Assembly (NCBI RefSeq): GCF_019097595.1
Contig: NC_080717.1
Span: 19,366,836 to 19,430,835, forward strand
Reading direction: 5' to 3'
DNA length: 64,000 nt
Source of the DNA: Hemibagrus wyckioides
Lineage: Eukaryota > Chordata > Actinopteri > Siluriformes > Bagridae
The notes under the pieces are model-generated. The model did no database searches, had not been told where the DNA came from, and saw only the letters and a list, made by a program, of their open reading frames with translations. Each line of letters begins with the position of its first letter. The stretch's first letter is position 1. The position numbers were made by a program, and so were the translations under genes. Shown here one piece after another: positions 48,156-62,385 of this stretch.

Positions 48156-51100
48156 CATGGCTAGTTGTCTTCATAGGTCATGCATTTAAAGAATGAACTG
48201 ATTAGTAGTTTGACTACAGCATGCATGTCTGTACAGATCCCATGGGTTGGATTCACAGGATTTGTAAACAACATCATAAAGCATACATAAAGCTGACATT
48301 TTAAGATGTATGCTCAATAAAAGAAGGAACACAAACGGCTGTGCATGTTAATGTTTTCAGAACATGGCTTGACTCTAATGGCACTGTCTTTCATTTAGGC
48401 CACATTTTTAAAATGGGTTTTTCTCTCTTTTTTTTGTTTTCTCAGACAATCAAGGTTGCAACTAGAATATTATTTACAGGATTGACAGTGTTAAATTAAT
48501 GTTGCTAAACTCCTCAGCTTTAATGAATGGCTTTACTCAAGCAAATGCAAAAGAGTACCTCAGCATCCTGTTATATCTGCTCACAAATGACACATGAAAG
48601 CCCAAAGATGATATTCCTTTCACACGGAACAACACAGTCGTTATACCAGAATTATGGGCTTCAGAGTGTATTTGCATGTTCTTTCGGAGTGTGGAAGCGT
48701 CTCTACTTCCTAAGCTCTTAGAGCGCTTTTAATTTATTGATTTCATTGTTCTTTTCTCTGCTGCAGTCACCCTTGTATTTGCATTAGACAAAGCCAGGGC
48801 TGCTTTAGCAAAAAGCAAAACTCTGTAGGAGAGCACATTCCGTGCACATTCTGAGGGCAATGTGTTCCAGCGTTGTGAAAACCACCTGGCAGAGAGGATT
48901 TAGTTTTATGAACTTTATTTTCTGATGATAAATGTTAAGTTGACGATATGCGCCTTATTTTATCAGCATGCTATTGGATGACTGTGCGTTCTTAATACTC
49001 GCTGATATTCCTTTGTTAAAAAAGCAAATGTAGATATTTCTATTTCAGCCACACAGTGAACATTAACTGAACTTGTACATATGAGTACTTAGCCACTATC
49101 TAAGCCATTTTATTATTTATTCAGTTTTAGTTTATAATGGCTGTCACGTCTCCGTTTGTCGCAGGCTTGCTGGGATTCTGATGATTGCTTAGGTAAGGCC
49201 TCATGACATCAACTGAAAGTCTGTTATCTGCATGCTACATTCAGTGCAATTGACAGGGATGCAATCAGAGACATGCTCAAGATGATTGCTTCTGCTTTTT
49301 ACAAATATCCACTTTTTTTTTCTAAAGAGGGGCAAACGGGTTGAATTTATATTCATGGGAGCGTATAAACATTAAGTAAAGACAAGCTGGACATGCCAGG
49401 TTCAGAGCTATATAACTGTACAGAACCTGTAAGCAACTTAACGCCTGAGTCTGACTTAGCTTGAGCAAGACCAGCATTTATAAATCAAAACTGACAAATA
49501 GTTTAGTATTTCATTTCACTTCCGTGTTTGTATAAGCATGGAGGCTAGAGGGAGTATGGTGGGAACGACTGTTTATAGCTGCTATAACATAAATTAGAAC
49601 CTAACTATGTTTCTCTGACTTTCTACAGCTTAAATGTAATGATAAATGGTTCAAAATGGTCGTTGTTGGCAAATTGCTGCGGTATAAGAGGAATAAACGC
49701 ACCATGTAACTAAAAACGGTTAAAATGTGTTTATTTTCATGTTTATTGATATAGGTATTAGGGGAATAAAGTTATTTGAGTTATTTTATTCCTTACATCT
49801 AAAAACATTAGAAAGAGACACTTTTTTGTGTGTACAAGTAGAATGTATATTCATAGTAGAGATTAATCGTTATGATTGGCTAGATATGCTGCTTTAGGGC
49901 AGAATATATACAGAACATATAAGCATCTTACAGTCCAAACATACACATGAGTCTGACCTAGCATCAGCTAAACCAGCATTTCTAAATCATATCTGACATC
50001 CTTTTTTGTTTTTTGTATTTCCTTTCACTTCTCTGTTTGTAATTTGCAATAAGTAGCAATGCCATGCGGCAATTATCCTTGTTATTTGTCTGCAGTTACT
50101 GGAGCTATGCTTTTACTTTAGCTGCCAGTTGATAATTGTGAGTTATTATCCAGGCATCTGTATCTTGAGAGTTGCCTAGATGAGTTTCACCACCAATCTG
50201 GCTTAGAGTGCCCAAATTACACTTCCATATGCATTTATTTCACCAGAACAGACTGTAGCTTATTTGCCTCATTCTTTTTAACCTAAATGTAAACTCCAGC
50301 CTATTACATACCTGTGATGTGATTAGCAATTCTGTCGTGTTAGAGATGTAGCAAGAGCTAAATTCCACTTGCCCTACTATTTGCAGGTAACCAAATGGCA
50401 TTGTGGGTAATTTAGCAAAGCATTAACTTCAGTGAAAATAGACCAAGATGTTGATTAAAAAACTTTAAACTAAAACAAGTCACGTCACTGATTAATTATA
50501 AAGATTACCATGGAAGTAGCTTGTTCATGGTGTTCATGTTCGTTTTTGAGGGTTTATGTCATATTAATTTGGTGGGTTTATGGCATTAATTTGGAGGGAA
50601 TGTCTCAGCTCTGTCCATCAAGACTCATTTCTTTTACTATTTTTAAAAATAATGATCAGAAACAGATCCCACTACCATCAGTTCCATAGCAATACATAAC
50701 ACAGCAGTGTAGGTCAGTATGCAATTAAAAATTGTATGCTCTTGTTATTTTATTAAAGAAAATGCCATGTATTTTAATAAAGACTGATGTGCTTCAACCT
50801 AAATGCACACTGTCACACACTTGGCTTATTCATGGTTTAATAATGTGTAATAAGTCATTCCTTTATCACATATAATCACAATGCAATGCATGCTAATACC
50901 CATTAGAATAAAATACCATGTGATGTTCTGTACAACCTTTAAAACTAATAATATCTATATTTATTTATTTATTTAATCAATTAATTATAAAGCAACAGTA
51001 CTATTTTTTCAATTAGAATGAGTGGGGGGTTAATTGTCAATTGTTTATAGCTGCTGTAACATAAGCGATATCAGGAACTATGTCTCACTGACTATCTCCA

Positions 51101-52185
51101 TCTTTAAATATAACTATAATTGCTTTTTAAAAATGTCTGGGTTATTAATCAATGAAAACAAAATTATGGTTGTTGGCAAATCGATGTGGCATAAGCCAAA
51201 TAAACACCATGATATGTGCATATTGTTATTGTGCATATAGTTGTAGGAAAACAATCCACTTATGGGTGATAACACATCAGTCAGCAGATCAGGTCAAGTA
51301 CAGTCATGTAACAGCACATCGTGTCATCGTTTTATTCCTTACTAATACTAACATTAGGAATATTAGGTCAGTAGGACACATTCGGTATGTAGCATTTAGC
51401 TTGCTGATGAAGTGTTGTAGCTGTTATGACTATTACTGGTATTGTTATAGCCATTGTTGTTTGTTGTTGCAGTTGTGATTGTTCCTATGCCTTTAATTTC
51501 TATATTCTGTAATGTGTCTATATGTGATTTTTTTATTAATCTGTTCACTTATTACATTGCAAAAATAAAGAGCTTCACCTGTAACACACAGTCATGAAAT
51601 TTTGAGCACAATTTAAATCACAATTCTAATAATGTACGAATATGAGCTTCATAGAAAGGGTTCCTGTACCTATGATTGTGTACACACACACACACACACA
51701 CACACACAGAACTACAACACAGAGCTGTTCATGAATGCAGGCATTTCTGCCCATGTCTTAATTACCCCACAACAAAAATGACATATGAATGTTGTTCCCC
51801 GCTGAGCGAACTTTACAAGAACGCCTTTATGCCATTCTTGGCGAGGTAACTGCTCAGTAAAGATTGTGAGGGATTAGTTCTCTCATTGTTCTTAGCAACA
51901 GTTAATCTATGCTTTGTCTTTCATCCTCATGAACCGACTCTAACACCAGCTGCAGATGGTGCTGCCTTTGTACATTTCAGCAATGCTCAAGATCATAATA
52001 CACAGAAATGAATTGGCAAGCTAGTCAATAGACTGCTTCATTGTGGTGCTGAGTACTGGTCCATTGTGCATTGTGTAAAAATCACAGGGGCGCATTTCAA
52101 GTGGCAACAGAGTAAAAAGAGGAATTACATGAGGAGTTGGCTCAATGGCTTAATGGACACTAGTATTAATTAACCGGACAAGTGT

Positions 52186-52224
<39 letters not shown>

Positions 52225-52499
52225 CTAACCTTGCTGACCTAGTCGGTGATCCAGAGCTGAATCTTATAAAGCTTGCTAATTGAAATTGAAAGATGCCATA
52301 CTGCAGGCTAACAAAGAATAGCATTTTTTAATGGAAAAATAACTGGTCTTAATGTAATTATGACAAATTAACAGATCTTTTAGAAGTGCTGAAACTTACT
52401 GCAAAATTATTTAGGATTGCAGAATGCAGCAATTATGGAGATTCAAGTAAAATAGTTTATGCTTTTTTTTTTTATTCCGTTTCTGTTTTATCTCATTCT
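47936..52499. other. Long repeat-poor stretch without a recognised gene
   Basis: About 4.5 kb with few interspersed repeats. (TA)n at about 48119-48154, (CA)n at about 51685-51708, (CT)n at 52189-52220. 48760-49060 and 49130-49280 are relatively complex. A 28-base splice-bounded segment at 49165-49192 is noted but not called. A large intron or regulatory domain is possible. Confidence 0.45.
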
Positions 52500-52976
52500 G
52501 GATGTACACACCTGTTGCAAAAATTTGTTTCAGAAAATTCCCTCTAGTGTTGATATTGCTCTTATGTACACACTAATTCCCAGCATGCAGCTTAGCCTAC
52601 AAACATGGACTCCACTTCCCAAAACACATGTTCACTTCCTTGTTCACAGTCACCTACTTATTGATCCCCTAAACCTGTCCTCAATCACACAAACACTCAG
52701 AGCCATACTTTAAAAGAGTTTAAAAGTTCATTGTGAGGTATACGATCGGTTACGCTGTGTTCTGACTATACCAAGTCTTGATTCTGTTTATGCGTGCCTG
52801 ATTTTGCAATTTTTGTCTGTTTATCCTGATACCTCTATTTTCCTTGTCCCTCTGTTCACTGAGCACTTGACCTGTGTCTGTCCCTTGATCTTGCTTATGT
52901 TTTTGTATTGTCTGCCTAACCTTCATTAAAACAACTCTTACCTTCATTTGCATTCTCTCAGCCTCGTTATCTGACA
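52500..52976 (+). mobile_element. Possible LTR-type or non-autonomous repeat remnant
   Basis: 'CTAATTCCCAGCATGCAGC', 'CCATACTTTAAAAGAG', a run of Thr/Ser-type 'CCTGTGTCTGTCCCTTGATC' text and 'CATTAAAACAACTCTTACC', with the right end 'ATCTGACA'. The layout resembles the 3' part of the LTR-like element at 40986-41462. No target duplication was found. Confidence 0.3.
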
Positions 52977-53004
52977 TTTATATTCTTTGATATTGTCCTG
53001 GAGT

Positions 53005-53055
<51 letters not shown>

Positions 53056-54988
53056 TTTGCCATCATCATTTCATATACTCCCTTGTTAAACCAGCATTGT
53101 TTCATATTAAAATAAACCAAGCTTAAATAAACCCTCAAAGTGTGCATCACTCTTTTATATTAGTCCCAAACCACACCCTCTACAGCAAAAGCCACACCCA
53201 CAATCCCACCAGATATATCACTGCTCACATATAACATTAAGTACTTCTTTATTAATGCATGATTAAAAGCACTCTAATATTCAAACACAATAGTCTTTAC
53301 TAAGTCTTAGCAACAGTGCTAGTTAGTGCAATCCTGAATATTGCTTTTCATTATTTATGCAGAATTATTTAGCCGGATTTGTCTCAATGCCTCCACTGGC
53401 ATCTTTCATTCTAGGATTCTTCTTACTAATACACTATGTCACATACACACAAGAATTTTCCCTGTTCCTTCTATATAATAATACTAATATGCTTATGTAT
53501 GCTACACTAAAATTGACAATCCAAAGTTTTGCATGACTCATATTTTCAGCCAAACTGAAATGTAAATTAAAAAAAACTGCAGTGCATTTGCTGAAAAGTA
53601 TCTCCCATTCCCCTTCTGACTGCCAGGTAGTGTGGCAGAGCCTCTTATTTCATTTTGAATAATTTAGCAGGCTGTCTGCTCTTTTATTTTTTTTCTCCTC
53701 ACACAAGCCGCGAGAAGAGACCCGCATGCAGCGGTCCACTTTCCTGAAATCTTAAGCCGATGTGAAGATTCAACCCCATCACCTTTGTAAAAGTTAATGA
53801 CTTTGTAAGCAGTGCGGATTTACATGGGAGACGTCTGCTAACCAGCAGTGAGATTCTGATGCACGCCAGCAGAAGATGGTGAAGTAATCTCCAGAAAGAG
53901 CAACAGTCTCTGGTAAAATGTCAAGTGGGAACAGTGGGATATAAGTGATATATGTCCAGTCAGGCTTTGTTTTATTTTGTGTGACTCGATAGTGTTTCCT
54001 ATATTTTCCATACATTTTGGTAGACACTACAAGGGGAAGTGTGTTTTGGCTGAACAAAGCTGGATGTTCATAACCTTCCTCATGCTGCTCGGTGTAAGGT
54101 CATGTGTAATAGACGCAGAGCGCCATGTCAGCTGGAGATGCACTGAACAGCATGTCAATAAGAGCAGCTGGTCTATAGCCTTCCCATAACAGCTACAGCT
54201 ACAAGGTCAGCCGTGACCCAAGTCCTCGGCGCATCCTTTCACTATTAACCCATACCTGCATCTTTTTTAACTTACACACACATAACACACACACAAATAC
54301 ATAAGCACAATATGAACACTAGAGGAAATCCCCAATTGGTTAGAACAGCATATAAAATATCTCTAGAGTTCTATACCTGTAGTTTAAGATTAAATTAGCT
54401 CAATGAAATGCTTAGGAGAATTCTGAGCTACTTCCTCTATGTAAAATGTAAATTACAAAAGAATTGGTTACATAGACACAATGATTTGGCATTTTAATGA
54501 CATACTGCTTTGTTCGTATGAAGCAGGGCTATCATGGTGCTTCAGGCTGAAGAAGGTCAATTTTTACTACCTCTGTGCACATTTATTACTGTTGTGCACT
54601 GCAGTTACATCTGTATATAGACAAAATGGAGATGGTGCACTTGGAAAAAAAGTCATATCTAATTAAAGAGAGGTACTGTGCATAAAGCAATAAAGATCAT
54701 TTTTATGATAAAATCATGATTTTGCTATAGTGTCATTTCTACCTTCCATGTTTTATGTGAAAGGAAATCATACTGTATTGTTAGTTCTAATGAACTCTGG
54801 AGACATGCTGTAGGTGTGTGTGTGTTTTATATAGCCCTATTTCAGTGTCCTTCAACTTTGAAACTTTTACAAAGTGTAAACTTGCTTTTCTACAAAGCAT
54901 AAACATGTACAGATATTTTGCTCACATATTACTGTAGCAAGATTTGTGCTAAATATAGTGTAATGAGACCTTTGCCATTAATATGCTA
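52977..54988. other. Unique DNA, possible conserved patch at 53.7-53.95 kb
   Basis: No gene is recognised. (TTTA)n at about 53004-53058. 53700-53950 is complex and comparatively GC-rich. Antiparallel open frames at 53794-54189 have no recognisable motif. Confidence 0.4.
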
Positions 54989-54990
54989 TA

Positions 54991-55442
54991 CATTGATCAG
55001 CCATAACTTTAAATCCACCTGCCTAATATTGTGTAAGCTCTGATCCGTCGAGGCATGGACTCCACAAGACCTCAGAAGGTGTGCTGTTTTATCTGGCATC
55101 AAGATTTTAGCAGCAGATCCTTTAAGTCCTGTAAGTAGTGAGGTGGAGCCTCCATGTATCAAACTTGTTTGTCCAGAGTATCCCAGAGATGCTCGATTTC
55201 CTCAGAGTATTTTCGAAATCTGAGGAATTTGGAGGTCAGGACAACACCTTGAACTTTTCATTATGTTCTGCAAACCAATCCTGTACAATTTCAGCTTTTT
55301 TAGAGATGCTCTGACCCAATTGGTCCCGTGTCAAAATTGCTCAGATTCCTATACTTGCCAATTCACTTACTGCCTAATATACTCCCCCCCACTTGACAGG
55401 TGCTACTGCAACAGTGGTTTTAAAATCATAGCTGATCAGTGT
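54991..55442 (-). mobile_element. Tc1-like deletion derivative, minus strand
   Basis: Both termini survive: left 'CATTGATCAGCCATAAC' after a TA, right 'CATAGCTGATCAGTGT'. In minus orientation a decayed N-terminal piece is fused at about 55300 to 'EIVQDWFAEHNEKFKVL', just past where the second catalytic Asp would be, and then to C-terminal text with many stops. The catalytic core is deleted. Same family as 31445-31968 and 34374-35088. The 61-codon plus open frame is a shadow. Confidence 0.75.
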
Positions 55443-57477
55443 CAATAACTGAAATAAAAACAAATGTCAGGGCCTGTCAGAACATATCCAGGATCCTGAA
55501 ATGCCTCAGTCTCCTAAGAGTTGAAAATTTTTTTTTCAGTAAACAAAATAAGACTAATGAAGGAAGTGAGCATAAACAAGAAGAAAACACTAGAAATCTT
55601 ATTCTTTAGACTGGAAAGTGGCAGACAAGGAGAAAATTAAAATAACACATTATTTAAACTCAGATAATGCAATGTATATGACAGAAATACTGGGAATGTG
55701 TGAATGAAAAAACGAGAGGAAACTAGACAGTGCAAGAGTGCGAATGCTGTGTGGAGGCTCGTGTGTAGCCTGAGCATTTAAAAAGTCTCTAAATAGCTAG
55801 AAAACAACTACAGTGTTAAACTCTAAGACCAGGGTGGCTGTCAAGGCATGCTGAGACTTTCTTAGTTATAGATTAAGTGTTATTTGAATACATTATAATA
55901 ATAAAAATCATCTAAAAGGTATAAAAGTATAAAAAAGTATAAAAAAAAACCCTGTTAAATGTACAAATTAAACCTTTAATTATTAGATTATTCACTCTTG
56001 CTTTAATCTCGCAAAATGGTTTTAATGCACTTCCAGACATGAAATAATCACATATATCATAAAAAACATTTTCAAATGTCAGACAAATGTGATAAATGCA
56101 ACAAAACTGTGATGCAAAAGCATGGAGACACATAACCACTATGCTACCAGTAACAGTATCTGTCTCTATTTTTAAATAATCAGCTATCGGTGTCAGGAAC
56201 ATGATGGTGCCAATGTTCATATCGATGCATCATTAGTTTCTATGATTATGTGAAAGATTTCTCAAACAGCGTTCTGGTAAAAAGTAGGTCTGTTCAGTTT
56301 TGTTCTCTTTTATCAAGACACAAAGGTAGCTGCATCTTTTAGTTAAGTGAGCTAGATGACGAGTTATCTTCATGTAAGTTTACATCACTGATTAGAATTT
56401 AACCTTCTTAACTCCACACGTCACATGACAGTCGATTTTTTCCCCTGATTTTAATATTTTGATCAAGTGAGCATGTGATAGAGACTTTCACTATGCTGTT
56501 TAGTTTAAGTTTGTTATCTTTGATTCGGCTTAAATGTTCCTCTAAACCCTAAACCTTCAAGCAAAACGTCATAGTCATGTTAAGAAGCTACATTCATACA
56601 GTCTCAGCAAGGATTCAGTGGTCAGTTCTGAATTTTACTGTAATACTTTCTTTCAAAAAGATAAAGATATCAGTATAAGCTTTCATTAATGCTGAATATT
56701 TGTGGTTGACATCTGTATTAATGCCGATTATTTTGGAGTTTTGTGGAACCAAGCAACACCAATGGTTGATATCAAAATATACACAACAGATATACAGACG
56801 CAAAGCTCAGCTGATTTTTTCTAGCCCAGATTGTGTCATTTTCATTTGGGCCGATATATTCCAGACACTTTCATAACAGCAGTGATTGAGAATGTGAACA
56901 GATGGCGAGACAGAAATCCAGTTGCAGATGTAATGAACAAGAACAAGTCGGATTATTTATGTGATTATCCTTTTTCCCCTTAAATGTCTTTAGAGGAGAA
57001 ACTAAAAGTAGATACTAAAAGTATAGCGCACAAAAGGGACAGAAACCAGAGTTAACTGTTTTTTTTGTTTTTTATGGTTTGAAGGAAAGAGCTTTTTTTG
57101 TTTACCATCTTTGGTATTTGGAGGAATCAGGGCATGAACCCAGTAGAGCATTAAAGACTTGAAACACTTCAAAGATGAGAACTGACAAATGTAGCTGCAT
57201 ATCTGAATTTTCCTTGTGTGTGTGTGTGTGTGTGTGTGTGTGCATGCGTGTGTGAATTATTTTTTATGTCACTGAGCCCTTGTTACATAATGCATTACTT
57301 AATCCTAATCATTTCACTGCCAAGTTAAGCACAGATATTATAGCTCTTAGATCTAATAGCTGACCAGCCGTTACTGTAGCTGCCACTGACGTCTTCAAAC
57401 AAAACTCAGGAATAACTTAAAGACGTGATGCAAAGAAATTTCAATCAAGCAACCACTTCTTGATCTAGAAAGATTGC
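55443..57477. other. Unique AT-rich DNA
   Basis: No gene or repeat family is seen apart from (GT)n at about 57215-57242. Confidence 0.5.
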
Positions 57478-57602
57478 TGTGTCTGTCAGGTTAACTCCGT
57501 CTTTCCCAAAACAAATCACTCCCTACAAACATACACTACAAACTACAATCCCCAGCTCCGCAGGCCAGTGGCATTTTTTACAGTCTCTGGAGTTCTCATC
57601 AA
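57478..57602. mobile_element. Short repeat remnant
   Basis: 'CCCAAAACAAATCACTCCC', 'CACTACAAACTACAATCCCC' resembles text near 2.27 kb and 52.59 kb. Likely a worn dispersed repeat of unresolved class. Confidence 0.3.
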
Positions 57603-57905
57603 TTTTCAATTCAATTCAATTTATTTGTATTGCGCTTTTAACAATGGACATTGTCTCAAAGCAGTTTTTCAGAAGTATAGAAACATTTAAGTATAGAAAA
57701 ATTGTAAAGGTAAGTTACTATTTATCCTAATGACATATAGTAAGTTACTATTTAATCCTAACATTTATTCCTAATGAGCAAGCCTGAGGTGATTTTGGCA
57801 AGGAAACACTTCCTGAGAAGATATGAGGAAGAAACCTTGAGAGGAGACTCAGAAGGGAACCCATCCTCATTTGGGTATCACTGGCCACTAAATAATGTAA
57901 TGTTG
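57603..57905 (-). mobile_element. LINE 3' end with (TTGAAT)n tail
   Basis: Starts with AATTC repeats ('TTCAATTCAATTCAATTTA'), then 'GCGCTTTTAACAATGGACAT', 'CAAAGCAGTTTTTCAGAA', 'AATGAGCAAGCCTGAGGTGA' and 'GAAGAAACCTTGAGAGGA'. On the minus strand this is the 3' UTR and tail of a non-LTR element, the best-preserved of four copies in the window. Open frames 57748-57963 and 57774-58055 are repeat-derived. Confidence 0.7.
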
Positions 57906-59208
57906 GTAATGTCCTTTCTTCAACAGCAACCAAGAGCTCTCTCTTTGACTCATTCTGATTCATTTCCTTCTGTTTTTTTTGCTATGATATCCTCTTTACT
58001 GATCACCTGGACCACTGTCCTTCCTTCCACTGGCCAAAGATGGGAGTCAATTTAACATGAGTTTATTATACCTGTAGCTGTCTTTAAAACCTTTGGCACT
58101 AGATTTATGCTGTGCTTACATTATAACGTATGACAACACTGAAATGCCTAATTGAGCCTTCTTTAAGCATACTTACACGTATCATATTCAATTCAGATGT
58201 ATTCATCTCAGCTGTGAGCGATACGTTGAGCAGACGAGGGAGTTTAATTTCCTGATGACAAGCCACTATGGAATAAGGTTAAAAAGAGGCATAGAAAATG
58301 AGTATGACCTTAATGCTATTGGATTATAAAACTGGAAAGTTGTGATTTTTCATTTCAATATGACTTTGGTTGTAAGCCAATTATAAGTTTGACATTATAA
58401 AACCATGCAATGAAGCTATACCCTGGCAAGCCTGTTAATTTGCAAGGGAAGTTACAGTATCCTCTTGAGCTCGGATATAATATGAAACATGACAGGCCAC
58501 TCAGGCATGTTGGTACTCACCGCTGCAGGCTAGCATAAATTCTGCTCCATCTACTGTATGCACCAAGGATCCTACAACCAGACTCCTAAAAGATTTCTCC
58601 CTTTATGTAAAAAAAGAAACCTGGTAGAACAGCGTGCACGGTTTTTTCCGTAATGACAATTGATTCTACAGCTTTGAGCATGGCACACCGTAATGCTGGA
58701 TAGGCATGTCTGCCTTGTCATGCACTTGCGTCTTCATTTAATCCAACTAGAACCTGTAAGAGAGAGAAATACATAGTGTTATGTAATACAAATACATCAT
58801 TCAGAATAACGAATAATGAACTGTGTTTCAAACAGATACAAATACAGATATAGAGAGGAAGTCTGCATGCAGATGGTTGGGAAAAGGGATCTGGTGGTAT
58901 GCATCAGTCAGGACTGGGATCCTACTGGACGCAAATAAAAAGTCGAGTGAACAGGAATGTGTTTACTTTCACGGTCAGATGTGAAGTGCAGGACAAAGAA
59001 AGAGAAAATGCATTAAAGTGAATGTGTAGTGCTCCGCGACGGATATGCATGGTTCATCCATCCACGCTTTGTAAGAACATGATCGAGGTTGCAGCAGTTA
59101 GATGAAGAGTTTTGTGGAATTGAAACAAATAAATAAACAAATGTACTTGAGAAAATAGAAAATATCATGGGCTGGGCCAAATAAATTTGTAGCTTTGCTA
59201 GTTGGATT

Positions 59209-59210
<2 letters not shown>
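57906..59210. other. Unique DNA, weak exon candidate inside
   Basis: No gene is established. 58440-58740 is complex and repeat-free and contains the exon candidate at 58521-58585. Confidence 0.4.
58521..58585 (-). other. Candidate 65-bp internal exon (very weak)
   Basis: On the minus strand 'AATCTTTTAG' precedes the segment and CAGCG|GTGAGTACC follows it, a strong donor. Two of its frames are open; one reads 'SLVVGSLVHTVDGAEFMLAC', which looks protein-like, with splice phases 2 and 1. The pyrimidine tract is poor, and a 65-base open segment is common by chance. I do not recognise the peptide. Confidence 0.12.
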
Positions 59211-59271
<61 letters not shown>

Positions 59272-59315
59272 TATCATCATCATCATCATCATCATCATTA
59301 TTATTATTATTATTA

Positions 59316-59370
<55 letters not shown>
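59211..59370. repeat. Compound (AAT)/(ATC)/(ATT)/(AAT) array
   Basis: (AAT)n to about 59270, (ATC)n to about 59297, (ATT)n to about 59314, then (AAT)n to 59370. The opposed blocks are self-complementary. Confidence 0.95.
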
Positions 59371-59371
<1 letters not shown>

Positions 59372-59541
59372 TCCAAAACTTTTAGATAATTCACAGAACA
59401 TGCTGACAGTGCTGATAATCCTACATTTTTATCCAGGGTGGTTTTATCCAGTTTTTATCCTGGTTTTATCCAGTGTTTTCCAGGATCATAAGTAAAAAAA
59501 AACCCTTTTAGGCCACATAAATACAGATAGATAAATATTGT

Positions 59542-59633
<92 letters not shown>

Positions 59634-59643
59634 CAGACAGACA
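59542..59643. repeat. Compound (GATA)n/(GACA)n array
   Basis: About 23 GATA units ending in three GACA units. Confidence 0.95.
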
Positions 59644-60639
59644 TAGACCTAGAGGGACATTGTGTTAAAATACATAGGAATTCGGCTCATGTTAAAACAA
59701 AATGAAAATGGAAATGGAGTGCTGAATGTTTCTTTCCATCTCTCTCTTTCTTTTTTTTTCCTGAAGTACATGACAGAGTGCACCATGATGTCATTTTTGC
59801 TGAACCAGAAGCTGTTTAAATGCTTAAACCTGCATCCATACATTAGCAGGTGCTGGTTCACATTAAAAAATGCAACACCTTGCAAACAGAGAGAGAGATC
59901 GTCAGCACACAATACTGCTGAAAACGATGTCTAATATGACCTCGCCTATCAAAATATTTTTCCCCCGACAAAACAAGAGCAGTGATGGTGCATGCAATTC
60001 AGAGCACATCTAACCCCGGCCTGACTTTGTGTTGAACACAACTAGTGTAGCTAGTTATGTGCAAGCTTCCTCTATTTGGTTTGTACATCCCTGGAGAGAA
60101 AACAAGCAGGTTGCTAAGTAACCACACACTGTGTACCACCATGTCGTTCCTCCAAAATACATTTGCGTGCATTTTAAGGCACCATTTATTAATCTGACTT
60201 AGAACAAAAGCCTGCTTTTGTGTAATTGGCATAGTCTCATGTTCATTCTTGCTTTTGTGGAATTGGCACATTGTCAGGTTTCATTCTCTTGTTTGTGAGT
60301 GTGTGTGTGTGCAGAAAACTGCTGCAACAAAACACTTGTCTTGACATGTCATGTCATAACAACCTGATTAAATAAACATAATGTACAGTATCCCTGTCAA
60401 ACAATCCTGCTGGAATTTCAGTTTTGTCCTGTAGGATCTTATTTGACCTCACTGTAGAATCCTACTGGAACTCTACTTGTATCTTATTGGGAATAATGTC
60501 TTGTTATTGGAATTTGCAGAGGGTGATTTAGGAGTTTTAAAATCCTAAAAGATTTTCTTTTGGTCTGAATATATTAATGCTAATGCTGTACTCAAAATGA
60601 CATCATATTTATTGCAGACATGTTAAGAGTAGTTTGGTG
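59644..60639. other. Unique DNA
   Basis: No gene is recognised. Two antiparallel ~90-codon open frames at 59649-59934 lack motifs. Confidence 0.45.
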
Positions 60640-61008
60640 GTATTGTGAACATGGTCTCCATCTCCTAATTATTGTCTAATAATCCTTTATAAGCGTCTTA
60701 GTTTTAGTTCACTCTTTGCTAATCTTGTACATTCGTGATATTACAGAGCCTGGCTAGTGCTATTTTGATTACCTGTCTTTTTGACTTTGTCTGTTCCCTG
60801 TTCTCGAATCTGACCTTGCCCAGCCTACATGGATATCATTTTGAACTGTACCTGTTTGACATTTGTGGATTATTCAACAATCTCATTTTTTCTCTGTTCC
60901 TAATTCTTTTATACGTTCCTAATAATCTGACTTTCCCTATTTTTGTGACCTTTTGCTAATAATAATCTCCTACACTTGCATCCAACCTCCAAGTACTTGC
61001 CTTATGAC
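60640..61008 (+). mobile_element. Possible LTR-type repeat remnant
   Basis: A TATA-like 'CCTTTATAAGCG' at about 60683 is followed by pyrimidine-rich text similar in style to 41160-41450 ('CTGACTTTCCCTATTTTTGT') and an end 'CTTATGACA'. No target duplication was found. Confidence 0.25.
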
Positions 61009-61494
61009 AGATATGCTATTGCCAACAAAGCAGAAGCAATTTCATAGGTAGGTTTTGCTGGATCTTTCGTATTAGCTTTCTGATCAACATCTAAAACAAC
61101 AGCACTACCCTCTCCGCTGCTGCCCCTCCACTGTGGTTTAGGATGTTACTGCTAGTTAACCAGGGAACACTATGTTGACACAAAGCTGACATTCTTTGTA
61201 CTATATCAATGAAAGTAAGTTCAAATATATCAATTGAAGTAAGTTCAATAAATTGCAAAACAGTCAAAAAGTGCTATGTGTTTAGTAAAAAAAAAAACAA
61301 AAAAAAAAACAATGACAATTGAAACATGCACCATTAGGATTCTTAAAAATATCACACTGATCCCTATGTAGACCTGAATAGGAGCTCATTAAAAATTGAA
61401 GTAGAATATTTATATCTTGCCATATAAAAATATGAAATTTGATATAAATACTAATTAGAATCCTGTTTAACCTTTTTACTTAAATAATTTGGGT
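61009..61494. other. Unique DNA
   Basis: Nothing gene-like; poly-A runs near 61290. Confidence 0.5.
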
Positions 61495-61766
<272 letters not shown>

Positions 61767-62235
61767 CATAGCCTTATCATTCCAAATGACACTTTATAAC
61801 AGCACTTGCATTGCAATATGCATAGCAGCAGGTTTAGGACAGTACCCAAAGCTGCAAAATATTTCCCCCTAATTTTTAGGGAAGAGTCCTGTCAATACAT
61901 ATCAATACAAAGTTTCTTTAATCACCTTTACCCTGTGATGGAACATCTCTATTCTAACGGCAGTGGTCTGATCCAGATGACAATGTTCTCCTAGACAGGT
62001 TTAATAAGTATAAAAACTTCATAAATCATATACTATGGCTCTCAAAATTTAAAGCAAACATGCCAGTTGAACAATTCTTGTAGATTTTTGAGTCATGTGT
62101 AAAACAATGCTTCCCAGACTCTCATCAAAACTCCCCCATCTGAAGGAATATCATTCAGAAGAATGGTGTTCATTCATCCAGATCTACAACGTTCACTGAT
62201 GTTGTTCTAATGATCTAGGCACATGGCAAAGACAA
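61767..62235. other. Unique DNA
   Basis: Nothing recognisable. Confidence 0.5.
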
Positions 62236-62385
62236 TTTATTCAATTCAATAAAGTTTTATTTGTATAGCACTTTTAACAACAGACATTGTCAAAAAATCA
62301 GCTTTACATAAATATAATATATAAACCAGACTCAAAAGGGAAGCCATCCTCATCTGGGTGACACCAGGTAGTAGGATTATAAATC
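62236..62385 (-). mobile_element. LINE 3' end remnant
   Basis: 'TTCAATTCAATAAAGTTTTA', 'GTATAGCACTTTTAACAACA' and 'CATCCTCATCTGGGTGACAC' with an internal deletion. Same family and orientation as 57603-57905. Confidence 0.6.

Noticed and set aside
49165..49192. 28-base microexon between GTCGCAG and GTAAGG
   Set aside because: Both splice signals are good, but so short a segment is expected by chance in 64 kb and carries no interpretable coding sense.
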